Program-made: the position numbers and the translations under genes
NCBI GenBank assembly: GCA_019117545.1
Contig: DWZN01000100.1
Location: forward strand, 1-59,502
Source: Candidatus Brevibacterium intestinavium
GTDB lineage: Bacteria; Actinomycetota; Actinomycetes; Actinomycetales; Brevibacteriaceae
Reading direction: 5' to 3'
Length of the DNA: 59,502 nucleotides
Notes under the pieces: model-generated
Database searches by the model: none
Told to the model about the DNA's origin: nothing
The model's input: the letters and a program-made list of their open reading frames with translations, nothing else
Part shown: positions 24,370 through 32,141 of the stretch, piece by piece
Numbering within the stretch: position 1 is the stretch's first letter
Layout: the number at the start of each line of letters is the position of its first letter

Positions 24370-25797
24370 TCAGCTCAGTTCTTCGCCGGTCGTCTCTCGA
24401 GCGAGGAAGCCCATGAGCACGACAGCAGCAACAACGAGGACACCCGTGAGGATGAAGGTCACCGTCAGTCCGAGCACTGGCCACATGAAAGCACCGAAGA
24501 CGATCGGGGCGATTCCCGTAGCCAGCCGCGAGGCCGCCGAGGCCCATCCGAATCCCGAGCCGCGCAGCTGCGTCGGGTAGAGCTCGGACACGTAGGTGTA
24601 CAGGGTCGGGATCGCGATCTGGACGACGAAGCCGAATCCGATGATTGTCGCCTTCGCCGCCCAGGTGAGTTCGACCTCGGAGGCTTCGATGAACACAGCG
24701 GCACCGACGAGCAGCACAGCAGACAGGATCGACGAGGCCCCGAGCACGAACTTGCGCCCGAACCGTTCGACGATGAGAGCGGCGACGATCACGCCGAGGA
24801 TGCCGACAGCGGTCATCGAGCCGGTCACGAGGAAGGCCGCCTGGTCCTCCAACCCCTGCTTCTTGAGGATCCCCGGCAGCCATGTCAGTGCCGCATAGTA
24901 GACAAGCAGTATGGACACGAAGAGCGACCATGACACGAGGGTGATTCGGGCCGAGTGCTGCCACAGCTGCACCAGCTGGCCGCTTGCGGCGCGCAGCTGT
25001 CGGCCGACGCTGGGCCCGGAGGCGGCACGCACGGTCTCAGGCGAAGTTTCGGGACCCGTCTTCGGCACCGCAGCTGGCTCATCATGGGTCCATTCGCGCA
25101 CCTCGGCGCCGGTGCGTTCGACAAGCCGGGCGATGACGGCGTCGGCCTCTTCAAAACGACCGACCGAGGCGAGGTAGAGAGGTGATTCGGGGATTCCGAA
25201 CCGGACAGCGACCGTGAGCAGGGCCGGGATGATCATGACGAGCATGATCAGTCGCCAGTCACCGAACTCGAGCAGATAGGCGGAGACGAAGGCACACAGT
25301 GAGGCCCCGATCGGCCACCAGCCGTCCATTGCGGTGAGCACTCGACCACGGTGTCGGCTGGGAGTGAACTCCCCGACCAGCGCATAGTCGACGGGGATGC
25401 ATCCGCCGAGGCCGAAGCCGGCGAGCAGACGGAAGAGGATGAACCACCCGTAGGCGGGAGCGAAGGCCCCGGCGACCGTGAAGATCGAGAACACGAGGAG
25501 GGTGAGGGTGAAGGCCTTCTTCCGGCCGATGACATCGGCGATGCCGCCCCAGACGAAGGCCCCCAAGGCCATGCCGATGAGGTTCGCCGTCGCGATCCAC
25601 GCTGCCTGGCCGACGCTGAGGTCCCAATAGTCGCTGAGCAGCGGAATGAGGAACCCGTTGAGTGCGACGTCCCAAGCGTCGAACATGAATCCCAGTCCGC
25701 CGATGATGAATATGGCACCTTGGGTGCGCCACTTCCATGGCAGATGGGCGATGACTTCGGAGGCTGTCGGTACCGACGCCGAGGTGGTGGTTGACAC
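24370..25797 (-). CDS. MFS transporter, sugar-porter-like
   Basis: A 475-residue, 12-helix major facilitator. Motif A is seen as GGIADVIGRKKAF after TM2, and the PESPLYL motif after TM6 is typical of the sugar porter/aromatic acid-type MFS. A cytoplasmic loop of about 60 residues separates the halves. The substrate is unknown; niacin, aromatic acids and sugars are all transported by relatives. GTG 25797 is preferred over GTG 25803 because a TAAAGT -10 box lies exactly 6 nt before it. It stands alone. Confidence 0.85.
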   Translation of the reverse strand: MSTTTSASVPTASEVIAHLPWKWRTQGAIFIIGGLGFMFDAWDVALNGFLIPLLSDYWDLSVGQAAWIATANLIGMALGAFVWGGIADVIGRKKAFTLTLLVFSIFTVAGAFAPAYGWFILFRLLAGFGLGGCIPVDYALVGEFTPSRHRGRVLTAMDGWWPIGASLCAFVSAYLLEFGDWRLIMLVMIIPALLTVAVRFGIPESPLYLASVGRFEEADAVIARLVERTGAEVREWTHDEPAAVPKTGPETSPETVRAASGPSVGRQLRAASGQLVQLWQHSARITLVSWSLFVSILLVYYAALTWLPGILKKQGLEDQAAFLVTGSMTAVGILGVIVAALIVERFGRKFVLGASSILSAVLLVGAAVFIEASEVELTWAAKATIIGFGFVVQIAIPTLYTYVSELYPTQLRGSGFGWASAASRLATGIAPIVFGAFMWPVLGLTVTFILTGVLVVAAVVLMGFLARETTGEELS

Positions 25798-25868
25798 AAG
25801 CACACTTTAACCCATTTAGCGCACTATTGCGTAAATGCCGCAGGCGGCCCACTCCCCCATCTGCCGAA

Positions 25869-25886
25869 ATCTGCGTGACAGCAGAT
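25869..25886. promoter_or_regulatory. Inverted repeat upstream of the MFS gene
   Basis: ATCTGC-gtgaca-GCAGAT lies about 70 bp upstream of the MFS start, in a 310-bp gap that otherwise holds the ilvE terminator and no gene. It is a candidate regulator site only. Confidence 0.3.
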
Positions 25887-25970
25887 AACCACACCGCCCG
25901 GCGAGCACGAGCCGCCCAGAGAGACAGTGCCGTCGAATCCCCTGACGGGACAGTCGGGCCCGAAGAAGAA

Positions 25971-26004
25971 GGCGGGTGCCGCGACCGTGATCGCGGCACC
26001 CGCC
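25971..26004 (-). terminator. Rho-independent terminator of ilvE
   Basis: Perfect 14-bp arms (25971-25984 and 25991-26004, GGCGGGTGCCGCGA and complement) with a 6-nt loop. On the minus strand the stem is followed by CTTCTTCTTC. It is 100 bp downstream of ilvE. Confidence 0.85.
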
Positions 26005-26107
26005 CCCGGGCACGACTCAGCTAGGCGAGTGGCGTGGCAGGGCCATCGGCGCGGACGAACTGGATGGAAGGTACGCGCTCAGCTCAGCCGGGCCGCCGTT
26101 CCCACCC

Positions 26108-27199
26108 TCAGGTCAGGCGCACGAGCCAACCGTTCTTGTCCTCGGCCCGTCCGTACTGGATGTCGAGCAGCGTCTTGCGCAGCTCCATGGTCTTCTGTCC
26201 GGCATCCTCACCGTGATCGATGGTGAAGTCCTCGGACACGAGCTTGCCGATCGGCGTGATGACCGCGGCCGTGCCGCAGGCGAAGGCCTCGACGATCTCA
26301 CCGCTGGCCGCACCCTCGCGCCATTCCTCGATGGAGATCCGGCGCTCCTCGGGCTCGAGCCCGAGCTGAGGCGCGAGTTCGAGCAGCGAACGACGGGTGA
26401 CGCCGTCGAGGATCGAATCGCTGAGAGCCGGCGTGAGCAGCTTGCCGCCCTTCGTCACGAGCATGAGGTTCATGCCGCCGAGCTCGTCGATGTACTTGTT
26501 CTCCTCGGCGTCAGTGAACAGCACCTGCTGGCATCCCTTGGCCGCGGCCTCATTCGTCGGCACCAGCGAGGATGCGTAGTTGCCGCCGCACTTGGCGAAC
26601 CCGGTGCCGCCAGCGCCGGCGCGCTTGAGCTTCGGAGACAGCCAGATGCTCAGAGGCTTGATGCCGCCGGGGAAGTACGACCCGGACGGCGAGGCGATGA
26701 CGTAGTAGTCGACCTCGTGGCTGGCCCGCACACCGAGGAACCGCTCGGTGGCGATCATGAACGGACGCAGGTACAGGCTCGACTCATCGGATTCCGACTC
26801 CGGCGTCGGAACCCAGGCCTGGTCGACGGAGACCAGCGACTTGAGCGAATTGACGAAGTCCTCCTCCGACAGCTGCGGCAGCGCGAGGCGTTCGGCCGAC
26901 CGATTGATGCGCGCGGCATTGCGCTCGGGACGGAAGGACCAGACCGAACCATCGGCGTGACGGTACGCCTTGAGACCCTCGAAGATCTCCTGCGCGTAGT
27001 GCAGCACAGCCGCCGCCGGATCGAGCACCAGCGGCCCGTACGGCTTGACCTCGTGCGCCTGCCAGCCGTCATCGATCGTGTATCGGATGTGCGCCATATG
27101 ATCGGTGAAGTACTGGCCGAAGCCGGGATCCTTCTTGATGTTCTCGCGGACCAGCTCGGGTTGCGGCTGGAGATTCTTCAGAACGGTGAAGTCAGTCAT
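26108..27199 (-). CDS. ilvE: Branched-chain amino acid aminotransferase
   Basis: Transfers the amino group from glutamate to the 2-oxo acids in the last step of Val, Leu and Ile synthesis, and the reverse. 363 residues, fold-type IV PLP enzyme. The PLP lysine is Lys 203 in GTGFAKCGGNYA; other marks are LHYAQEIFEGLKAYR, RPFMIA and the GTAAVITPIG phosphate-binding turn. ATG 27199 follows the family N-terminus; AAAGAG precedes it. It is separated from leuB by 256 bp that contain a strong hairpin, so it is probably transcribed on its own and ends at a clear terminator. Confidence 0.96.
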   Translation of the reverse strand: MTDFTVLKNLQPQPELVRENIKKDPGFGQYFTDHMAHIRYTIDDGWQAHEVKPYGPLVLDPAAAVLHYAQEIFEGLKAYRHADGSVWSFRPERNAARINRSAERLALPQLSEEDFVNSLKSLVSVDQAWVPTPESESDESSLYLRPFMIATERFLGVRASHEVDYYVIASPSGSYFPGGIKPLSIWLSPKLKRAGAGGTGFAKCGGNYASSLVPTNEAAAKGCQQVLFTDAEENKYIDELGGMNLMLVTKGGKLLTPALSDSILDGVTRRSLLELAPQLGLEPEERRISIEEWREGAASGEIVEAFACGTAAVITPIGKLVSEDFTIDHGEDAGQKTMELRKTLLDIQYGRAEDKNGWLVRLT

Positions 27200-27225
27200 T
27201 GGAACTCTTTTCTCATTGTGATGAG

Positions 27226-27241
27226 TGACACTGTCAGGGTA
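27226..27241 (-). promoter_or_regulatory. Palindrome and possible -10 upstream of ilvE
   Basis: TGACA-C-TGTCA (27226-27236) is a perfect 11-bp palindrome about 27 nt before ilvE. TACCCT on the minus strand (27236-27241) could be a -10 box that abuts it. It is a candidate operator. Confidence 0.3.
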
Positions 27242-27243
27242 GT

Positions 27244-27278
27244 CCATCACCCCGGCGCCCGTCGCACCGGGGTGATGG
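27244..27278 (-). terminator. Hairpin between leuB and ilvE
   Basis: Perfect 12-bp arms CCATCACCCCGG / CCGGGGTGATGG (27244-27255 and 27267-27278) with an 11-nt loop. No T tract. It probably terminates leuB transcription. Confidence 0.55.
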
Positions 27279-27359
27279 CCTCTTCGCCCCTGCAGTCGGG
27301 GATGTGCAGTCGGAGATCGGCCGTCATCAGACTGCTTGAAGGCGACCAACGGGATCACC

Positions 27360-27462
27360 CTCGCCGAGGCGGCCGTGACCGTCTTCGCCCGCGCCGGCCC
27401 CACGTGTGCCCGCGATGGTCCCTGCGAGTGCTCGCCGAGGCGGCCGCGACCGTTCTCAGCCC
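27360..27462. repeat. Direct repeat 71 bp apart across the leuB stop codon
   Basis: CTCGCCGAGGCGGCCG(T/C)GACCGT occurs at 27360-27382 and again at 27431-27453, the second copy ending three bases before the leuB stop (27456-27458, minus strand). The 48 bp between show no gene. Confidence 0.6.
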
Positions 27463-28493
27463 AGTCGAGCCGCGATCGCGTCGCCGACCTCGGTGGTGGA
27501 GCGCTTCGTGCCGTCGCGTTCGGCCAGATCGGCCTCGACGGCCGCCTCGATGGACTTCGACACGACGTCGAGTCCGAGGTGAGCGGCCATGAGCGAGCCC
27601 GAGAGGATCGCCGCGGTGGGATCGGCGATCCGCTGACCGGCGATGTCCGGAGCCGAACCGTGGATGGGTTCGAACAGGCTCGGCGCCGTGCCTTCGACAT
27701 TGAGGTTGCCCGAGGCGGCCAGACCGATTCCGCCGGTCACCGCGGCGGCGAGGTCCGTGAGGATGTCACCGAAGAGGTTGTCGGTGACGATGACGTCGTA
27801 GCGGGAGGGGTCGGTGACCATGTAGATCGTGCAGGCATCGGTGTGCTCATAGTTGACGGCCACCTCGGGGTACTCGGCCCCGACCTTCTCGACCACGCGA
27901 CGCCACAGGTGACCCGCATGGACCATGACATTGTGCTTGTGCACATAGGTCAGCTTCTTGTTCCGGGCCTGGGCGCGTTCGAAGGCATCGCGCACGGCCC
28001 GTTCGACGCCGTACCAGGTGTTGACAGAGACCTCGGTCGCCACCTCGTGGGGAGTGTCGGTGCGCACGGATCCACCGGATCCGGTGTAGGAGCCCTCGGT
28101 GCCCTCGCGGACGACGACGAAGTCGATCTTGCCCGGGTTCGCCAACGGACTCGTCACACCGGAGAACAGCTTCGAGGGACGCAGATTCACCGCATGCCCG
28201 AGGCCGAAGCGCATCTTGAGGATGACGCCGCGCTCGAGCACGCCCGAGGGAACGGTCGGGTCACCGCAGGCGCCGAAGAAGATGGCGTCGTGGCCGCGCA
28301 GCGACTCGAGCTCCTCATCGGTCAGCGTCTCCCCCGTCTCGTGCCAGCGCTGAGCGCCGACGGTGTAATCGGTGAACTCGAGATCGACGGGCTCACCTGA
28401 GACCTCGATGGCGCGCTGGAGGACCTTGAGACCTTCGGGGACGACCTCATTGCCGATTCCGTCACCCGGCATGACTGCGATTGAGAACTTCAT
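27456..28493 (-). CDS. leuB: 3-Isopropylmalate dehydrogenase
   Basis: Oxidatively decarboxylates 3-isopropylmalate to 2-oxoisocaproate with NAD+ in leucine synthesis. 345 residues. Family marks are the N-terminal [10 protein letters not shown], the substrate-binding [12 protein letters not shown], the catalytic KHNVM Lys and the metal-binding [15 protein letters not shown] with GSAPDIAG (NAD). ATG 28493 lies 6 nt after TATTGT, which with TTGAAT further upstream gives a plausible promoter and a leaderless mRNA. It is divergent from a CitE-like gene; leuA, leuC and leuD are not in the window. Confidence 0.96.
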   Translation of the reverse strand: MKFSIAVMPGDGIGNEVVPEGLKVLQRAIEVSGEPVDLEFTDYTVGAQRWHETGETLTDEELESLRGHDAIFFGACGDPTVPSGVLERGVILKMRFGLGHAVNLRPSKLFSGVTSPLANPGKIDFVVVREGTEGSYTGSGGSVRTDTPHEVATEVSVNTWYGVERAVRDAFERAQARNKKLTYVHKHNVMVHAGHLWRRVVEKVGAEYPEVAVNYEHTDACTIYMVTDPSRYDVIVTDNLFGDILTDLAAAVTGGIGLAASGNLNVEGTAPSLFEPIHGSAPDIAGQRIADPTAAILSGSLMAAHLGLDVVSKSIEAAVEADLAERDGTKRSTTEVGDAIAARLG

Positions 28494-28499
28494 GCTCAC

Positions 28500-28551
28500 A
28501 CAATAGGACGCTATCTCATCATTCAACTGGGCTGTCCTATAATATGGACAG
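28500..28551. promoter_or_regulatory. Divergent leuB/citE-like promoter region
   Basis: For leuB (minus): TATTGT (28500-28505) and TTGAAT (28521-28526), spacer 15. For the plus strand: TATAAT at 28538-28543, set inside the inverted repeat CTGTCC-tataatat-GGACAG (28532-28551), an arrangement that would let a repressor cover the -10 box. The plus transcript would have a leader of about 190 nt. Confidence 0.45.
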
Positions 28552-28742
28552 TCGTCTGCGCCGACGCAATGGCGCGGCGGTGCAGCGACCTCCCCCGGCC
28601 GGACTGCGATGTGCCGATGAACAATTTCACCTCTCAACCACTGTTGCCGACTACACATCTGGGCCCCGAGCGAGGAAGATGGGCATAGCACCCCGAACCC
28701 CGTGGGAGCCGACCTCATCAAGCCCCGAGAGAAAGTCGATCA

Positions 28743-29594
28743 TTGACCGAAACCATCCGCAATGCCCGTGCCGCAGCCCTGCCCGCCAAGCTCTCCCGGT
28801 CGTGGCTGCTCGTCAATGCCGCGAAAGAGGAGCTCTTCACTCCCGCGCAGACCTCGGAAGCGGATTCCGTCATCTTCGACCTCGAAGCCTCCGTCGCCGA
28901 GGACCAGAAGCTCGAGGCCCGCGACAATGTCGTTCGCGCCCTCGAGTCCGGCATGTCCGCCTGGGTGCGGATCAACAAGATGGACTCCGAGTTCTGGGAT
29001 GACGACCTCGCCGCCGTGGCCATGCTGCCGGGCCTGCGCGGGGTGATGCTGCCGGAGACCGAACGCCCGGAACAGGTCTCCTACACCGCCATGCGCGCCA
29101 AGGCCGGACTGCCCGTGATCGCTCTGCTCGAATCGGCCGGCGGCGTCGAGAACGCCACCCGGATCGCCGAGGCGCCGGGAACCTTCCGCCTGGCGTTCGG
29201 CACCAATGACTTCCGCAAGGACACCGGCTTCTCCGACGACCCGATGGCCCTGGCCTATGCGCGGTCGCGCCTGACCATCGCCTCCCGGATGGGCGGCCTG
29301 CCCGGCGCCATCGACGGCCCCTCGGCCGCCGATGCCGACGATGCCGGGGTCCGCCGGGACGCCGAGGCGACGCACATGATGGGCATGACCGGCAAGCTCG
29401 TGCTCACCGTCGACCAGGTGAACGCCCTCAACGACGCCATGAGCCCGAGCGAGGACGAGCGCCACTGGGCCCGTCAGATGCTCGAGGCCGCCGAAGGCGG
29501 TTCCGAGATCACCGACGGCTCCTACCTGCCCCGTCTGGCCCGCGCGAAGAAGATCGCTTCCCTGGCCGACACCTACGGACTCTGGAACGCTTGA
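28743..29594 (+). CDS. CitE-like CoA ester lyase / HpcH-HpaI aldolase family protein
   Basis: 283 residues in a TIM-barrel lyase family whose members cleave citramalyl-, malyl- or citryl-CoA type thioesters with Mg2+. Seen: VIFDLEASV (usual form DLEDAV; the second acidic residue is Ala here), AWVRIN, ALLESAGGV with the Glu metal ligand, and AFGTNDF with the Asp ligand. No citrate lyase alpha or gamma subunit is nearby, as in actinobacterial solo CitE proteins. The start appears to be TTG 28743, preceded by GAGAGAAAG. The PAP2 gene overlaps its stop. The exact substrate is unknown. Confidence 0.82.
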   Translation: MTETIRNARAAALPAKLSRSWLLVNAAKEELFTPAQTSEADSVIFDLEASVAEDQKLEARDNVVRALESGMSAWVRINKMDSEFWDDDLAAVAMLPGLRGVMLPETERPEQVSYTAMRAKAGLPVIALLESAGGVENATRIAEAPGTFRLAFGTNDFRKDTGFSDDPMALAYARSRLTIASRMGGLPGAIDGPSAADADDAGVRRDAEATHMMGMTGKLVLTVDQVNALNDAMSPSEDERHWARQMLEAAEGGSEITDGSYLPRLARAKKIASLADTYGLWNA

Positions 29595-30409
29595 GACACC
29601 ACGGACAGCCGCGCCTTCCGGGTTGGCTGCCGTGGTCGGCCGTGCCGGCGATTCTGCTCATCATCGCCTTCGGACTGTGGCTGCGGCTGGAAGCACGCGG
29701 GCCCACTCCGATCGACACGAGCTGGCTCGACCTCGTCGGCCTCGACCGGGATACCGTCCCCTATTGGATCGCCGTCGTCCTCGCCGAGGTGGGCGGAGGG
29801 ACAGGGGCGGTCGCGTGCACGGGTGTGCTGGCCGCGATCTTCGCCCTGCGTCGACGATTCCGTTCCGCGGGATTCCTCGTCACTGCCATGGCCGCGGGCA
29901 TCTGCATGTCCGAACTGCTCAAGGCCGTCGTGACCCGGCTGCGTCCGATCGACCAGCTCTACGAGTCCACCGGCTTCTCCTACCCGTCGGGGCATTCGAT
30001 GGGAGCGGCCGCCTTGGCCGTGAGCCTGGCGATCATCGCCGCCCGCGCCCACGGCAGGCGCGTCCGAGCCGCGCAGGCCGCGGTCACGCAGTCAACAGCC
30101 GCGCAGGCCGCGGTCACGCAGGCAGCAGCCGCGCAGACGGCCGACACGCCGGCGACAGACGCGGACGCCGATGACGACACCGACCCCATACCCGCACCGA
30201 GGCTGGCCTTCCACTGGTCGTTCGTGCCCGCCGCGGCCTGGGTCCTGGCGATGATGTGGTCGCGCACCGGGCTGCAGGTCCACTGGCTGACCGATACGAT
30301 CGCCGGCGCCCTCATCGGCATCGCCGCGGCCGTCCTCGTCGACGAGCTCTGGTCCCTGCTGGCGCGAAGGACCCGTTCACCTCGCCTCGCACTGTGGTTC
30401 GAGGGGTGA
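29591..30409 (+). CDS. PAP2-family phosphatase, membrane
   Basis: 272 residues with about six membrane segments. The three phosphatase motifs are present: KAVVTRLRP, PSGHS and SRTGLQVHWLTD. Relatives dephosphorylate phosphatidic acid, undecaprenyl diphosphate or similar lipids at the membrane. Between motifs 2 and 3 is an Ala/Gln-rich loop (about residues 155-200) encoded by a 30-bp tandem repeat and then a run of Asp residues. TTG 29591 overlaps the preceding stop as TTGA, so translation is likely coupled. Its stop codon lies within the terminator hairpin shared with serA. Confidence 0.87.
   Translation: MRHHGQPRLPGWLPWSAVPAILLIIAFGLWLRLEARGPTPIDTSWLDLVGLDRDTVPYWIAVVLAEVGGGTGAVACTGVLAAIFALRRRFRSAGFLVTAMAAGICMSELLKAVVTRLRPIDQLYESTGFSYPSGHSMGAAALAVSLAIIAARAHGRRVRAAQAAVTQSTAAQAAVTQAAAAQTADTPATDADADDDTDPIPAPRLAFHWSFVPAAAWVLAMMWSRTGLQVHWLTDTIAGALIGIAAAVLVDELWSLLARRTRSPRLALWFEG
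30067..30141. repeat. 30-bp tandem repeat inside the PAP2 gene
   Basis: Two full units (30067-30096 and 30097-30126) and half of a third. Each unit begins AGCCGCGCAGGCCGCGGTCA and codes for an in-frame AAQAAVTQ-type segment in a loop, so copy number can vary without a frameshift. Confidence 0.85.
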
Positions 30410-30418
30410 ACGGGTCCT
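30368..30418. terminator. Bidirectional terminator between PAP2 and serA
   Basis: Perfect 14-bp arms AGGACCCGTTCACC (30368-30381) and complement (30405-30418), with a 23-nt loop that itself can pair CCTCG with CGAGG. The PAP2 stop codon is in the right arm. Confidence 0.75.
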
Positions 30419-30429
30419 GGCGGTGAGTC

Positions 30430-32022
30430 TCAGTCCTCCTGCAGCGACACGGCCGTGAACGCCGAGGCATTGACGGCACCGGCCACGGCCTTGACGACCT
30501 CGTCGGAGACGGCCGAATCGACCGCGAGCACCGACAGCGCCTCATTGCTCGTCGAGGCCGGCGAGACCTGCATGCCGGCGATGTTGACCTCATTGGCGCC
30601 GAGCGCCAGGCCGAGCTGACCGATGATGCCCGGACGGTCCTCGTAGCGGAAGATGAGCAGATTGTCGGTCAGTTCGATCTCGAGCGAGTAGCCATCGACC
30701 TCGGTGAGCTTCTGCACGAGCTTCGGCCCCGTCACGGTGCCGGACACGGAGATCCGCTGCCCGGTGCTCGTCGTCGCCGTCAGCCGGGTGATGTTGCGGA
30801 AGGACTCGCAGTACGGGTCGGTGGTCAGTTCGACGCCGATGCCGCGTTCCTCGGCCAGCAGCGGCGCGTTGACATAGGAGACCTGGTCGGACACGACGTC
30901 CTTGAACAGGCCCTTGAGCGCGGAGAGCTTGAGGACGGAGACGTCCTTGTCCGCGATCTCACCGTTGACCTCGACCTTGAAGTGCGTGACCGAGGAGTCG
31001 GCGAGTGCATTGACGACCCGGCCGAGACGTTCGGCCAGCGGGATCCCGGGACGCACGTCCTCGTGGATGGCGCCGCCGGCGACGTTGACCGCATCGGGCA
31101 CGAGCTCTCCGGCCAGGGCCTTGCGCACGGACTTCGCCACGGCCACGCCGGCCTTCTCCTGCGCCTCGGCGGTGGAGGCGCCCAGATGCGGGGTGACGTT
31201 GACGGCGTCGAGATCCATCAGCGCCGAGTGCTCCGGGGGTTCGGTGTTCCACACGTCGATGCCGGCACCGCCGATCCGGCCGGTCGCGATCGCCTCGGCC
31301 AGGGCCTCCTCGTCGATGATGCCGCCGCGGGCGACGTTGATGAAGCGGGCACCGGGCTTGGCGGCCTTGAACTCCTCGGTGCTGATCATGCCGATGGTCT
31401 CGGGGGTCTTGGGCATGTGCACGGTGACGAAGTCGGACACGGCCAGCAGTCCGGACAGGTCGAGGACCTCGACGCCCATCTGCGCGGCCCGAGCCTGCGT
31501 GATGTAGGGATCGTAGCCGACCAGCCGCATGCCGAAGGCCTTCGCGCGCTCGGCGACGAGTCCGCCGATGCGGCCGAGCCCGACGATGCCGAGGGTCTTC
31601 TCGTAGAGTTCGACGCCGGTGTACTTCTTCCGGTTCCACTCCCCCGCCTTCAGCGAGGTGTTGCCGGCCCCGAAATACCGCGCCGAGCCCAGGATGTGGG
31701 CCATCGTCAGCTCCGCCGCGGAGATGATGTTCGACGTCGGTGCGTTGACGACCATGACACCGGCCGAGGTGGCCGCGGGCACGTCGACATTGTCGAGTCC
31801 GACGCCGGCGCGGGCGATGACCTTGAGATTCTTCGCAGCGGCAATGGCCTCGGCGTCGACCTGCGTGGCCGAGCGGACGAGGATCGCATCGGCTTCGGTG
31901 ATGGCGGTCAGGAGCTGGGATCGGTCAGCGCCCTCGGTGTGACGGATCTCGAAGTCTCCTCCGAGAGCTTCGATAGTGGCCGGTGACAGTTCTTCGGCGA
32001 TGAGCACGACGGGCTTGGGCAC
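30430..32022 (-). CDS. serA: D-3-phosphoglycerate dehydrogenase
   Basis: First step of serine synthesis, oxidising 3-phosphoglycerate with NAD+. The 530-residue long (type I) form has a catalytic dehydrogenase core with GLGRIG, the Arg-Glu-His set in NVARGG, NTEPPE and TPHLGAS, an intervening regulatory domain, and a C-terminal ACT domain (IFRYEDRPGIIGQLG) that binds serine in known actinobacterial enzymes. GTG 32022 is preceded by AGGAGG. A near-perfect 32-bp palindrome lies in its promoter region. Confidence 0.96.
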   Translation of the reverse strand: MPKPVVLIAEELSPATIEALGGDFEIRHTEGADRSQLLTAITEADAILVRSATQVDAEAIAAAKNLKVIARAGVGLDNVDVPAATSAGVMVVNAPTSNIISAAELTMAHILGSARYFGAGNTSLKAGEWNRKKYTGVELYEKTLGIVGLGRIGGLVAERAKAFGMRLVGYDPYITQARAAQMGVEVLDLSGLLAVSDFVTVHMPKTPETIGMISTEEFKAAKPGARFINVARGGIIDEEALAEAIATGRIGGAGIDVWNTEPPEHSALMDLDAVNVTPHLGASTAEAQEKAGVAVAKSVRKALAGELVPDAVNVAGGAIHEDVRPGIPLAERLGRVVNALADSSVTHFKVEVNGEIADKDVSVLKLSALKGLFKDVVSDQVSYVNAPLLAEERGIGVELTTDPYCESFRNITRLTATTSTGQRISVSGTVTGPKLVQKLTEVDGYSLEIELTDNLLIFRYEDRPGIIGQLGLALGANEVNIAGMQVSPASTSNEALSVLAVDSAVSDEVVKAVAGAVNASAFTAVSLQED

Positions 32023-32060
32023 TGATTTCCTCCTGTAGCGTCCTGGACGTGTCCATCTTA

Positions 32061-32092
32061 TGAGACTTCGTGAAAGTCTTCACAAAGTCTCA
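32061..32092 (-). promoter_or_regulatory. 32-bp palindrome in the serA promoter
   Basis: TGAGACTT-c-GTGAA-agtc-TTCAC-a-AAGTCTCA, one mismatch in 14-bp arms. On the minus strand it covers a possible TTGTGA -35 and ends beside TAAGAT or CATAAG (-10). It is a good operator candidate for serA; a cryptic terminator of upstream transcription is the alternative. Confidence 0.45.
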
Positions 32093-32141
32093 GATTCTGG
32101 GAAGATCGCTCAACAGAACGCGTCCGACGAGGCCGGAGACC

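Noticed and set aside
25804..25970. Short gene in the MFS-ilvE gap
   Set aside because: Open frames here are short, without start signals, and rich in Arg/Ala as expected by chance in high-GC DNA.
28679..29002. Small gene overlapping the start of the CitE-like gene in another frame
   Set aside because: It reads through the CitE-like coding region as an Arg/Pro-rich shadow and no family is recognised.
32023..32141. Serine or glycine riboswitch before serA
   Set aside because: The palindrome lies in the promoter and the predicted leader is too short for a riboswitch; no glycine-riboswitch core was recognised.
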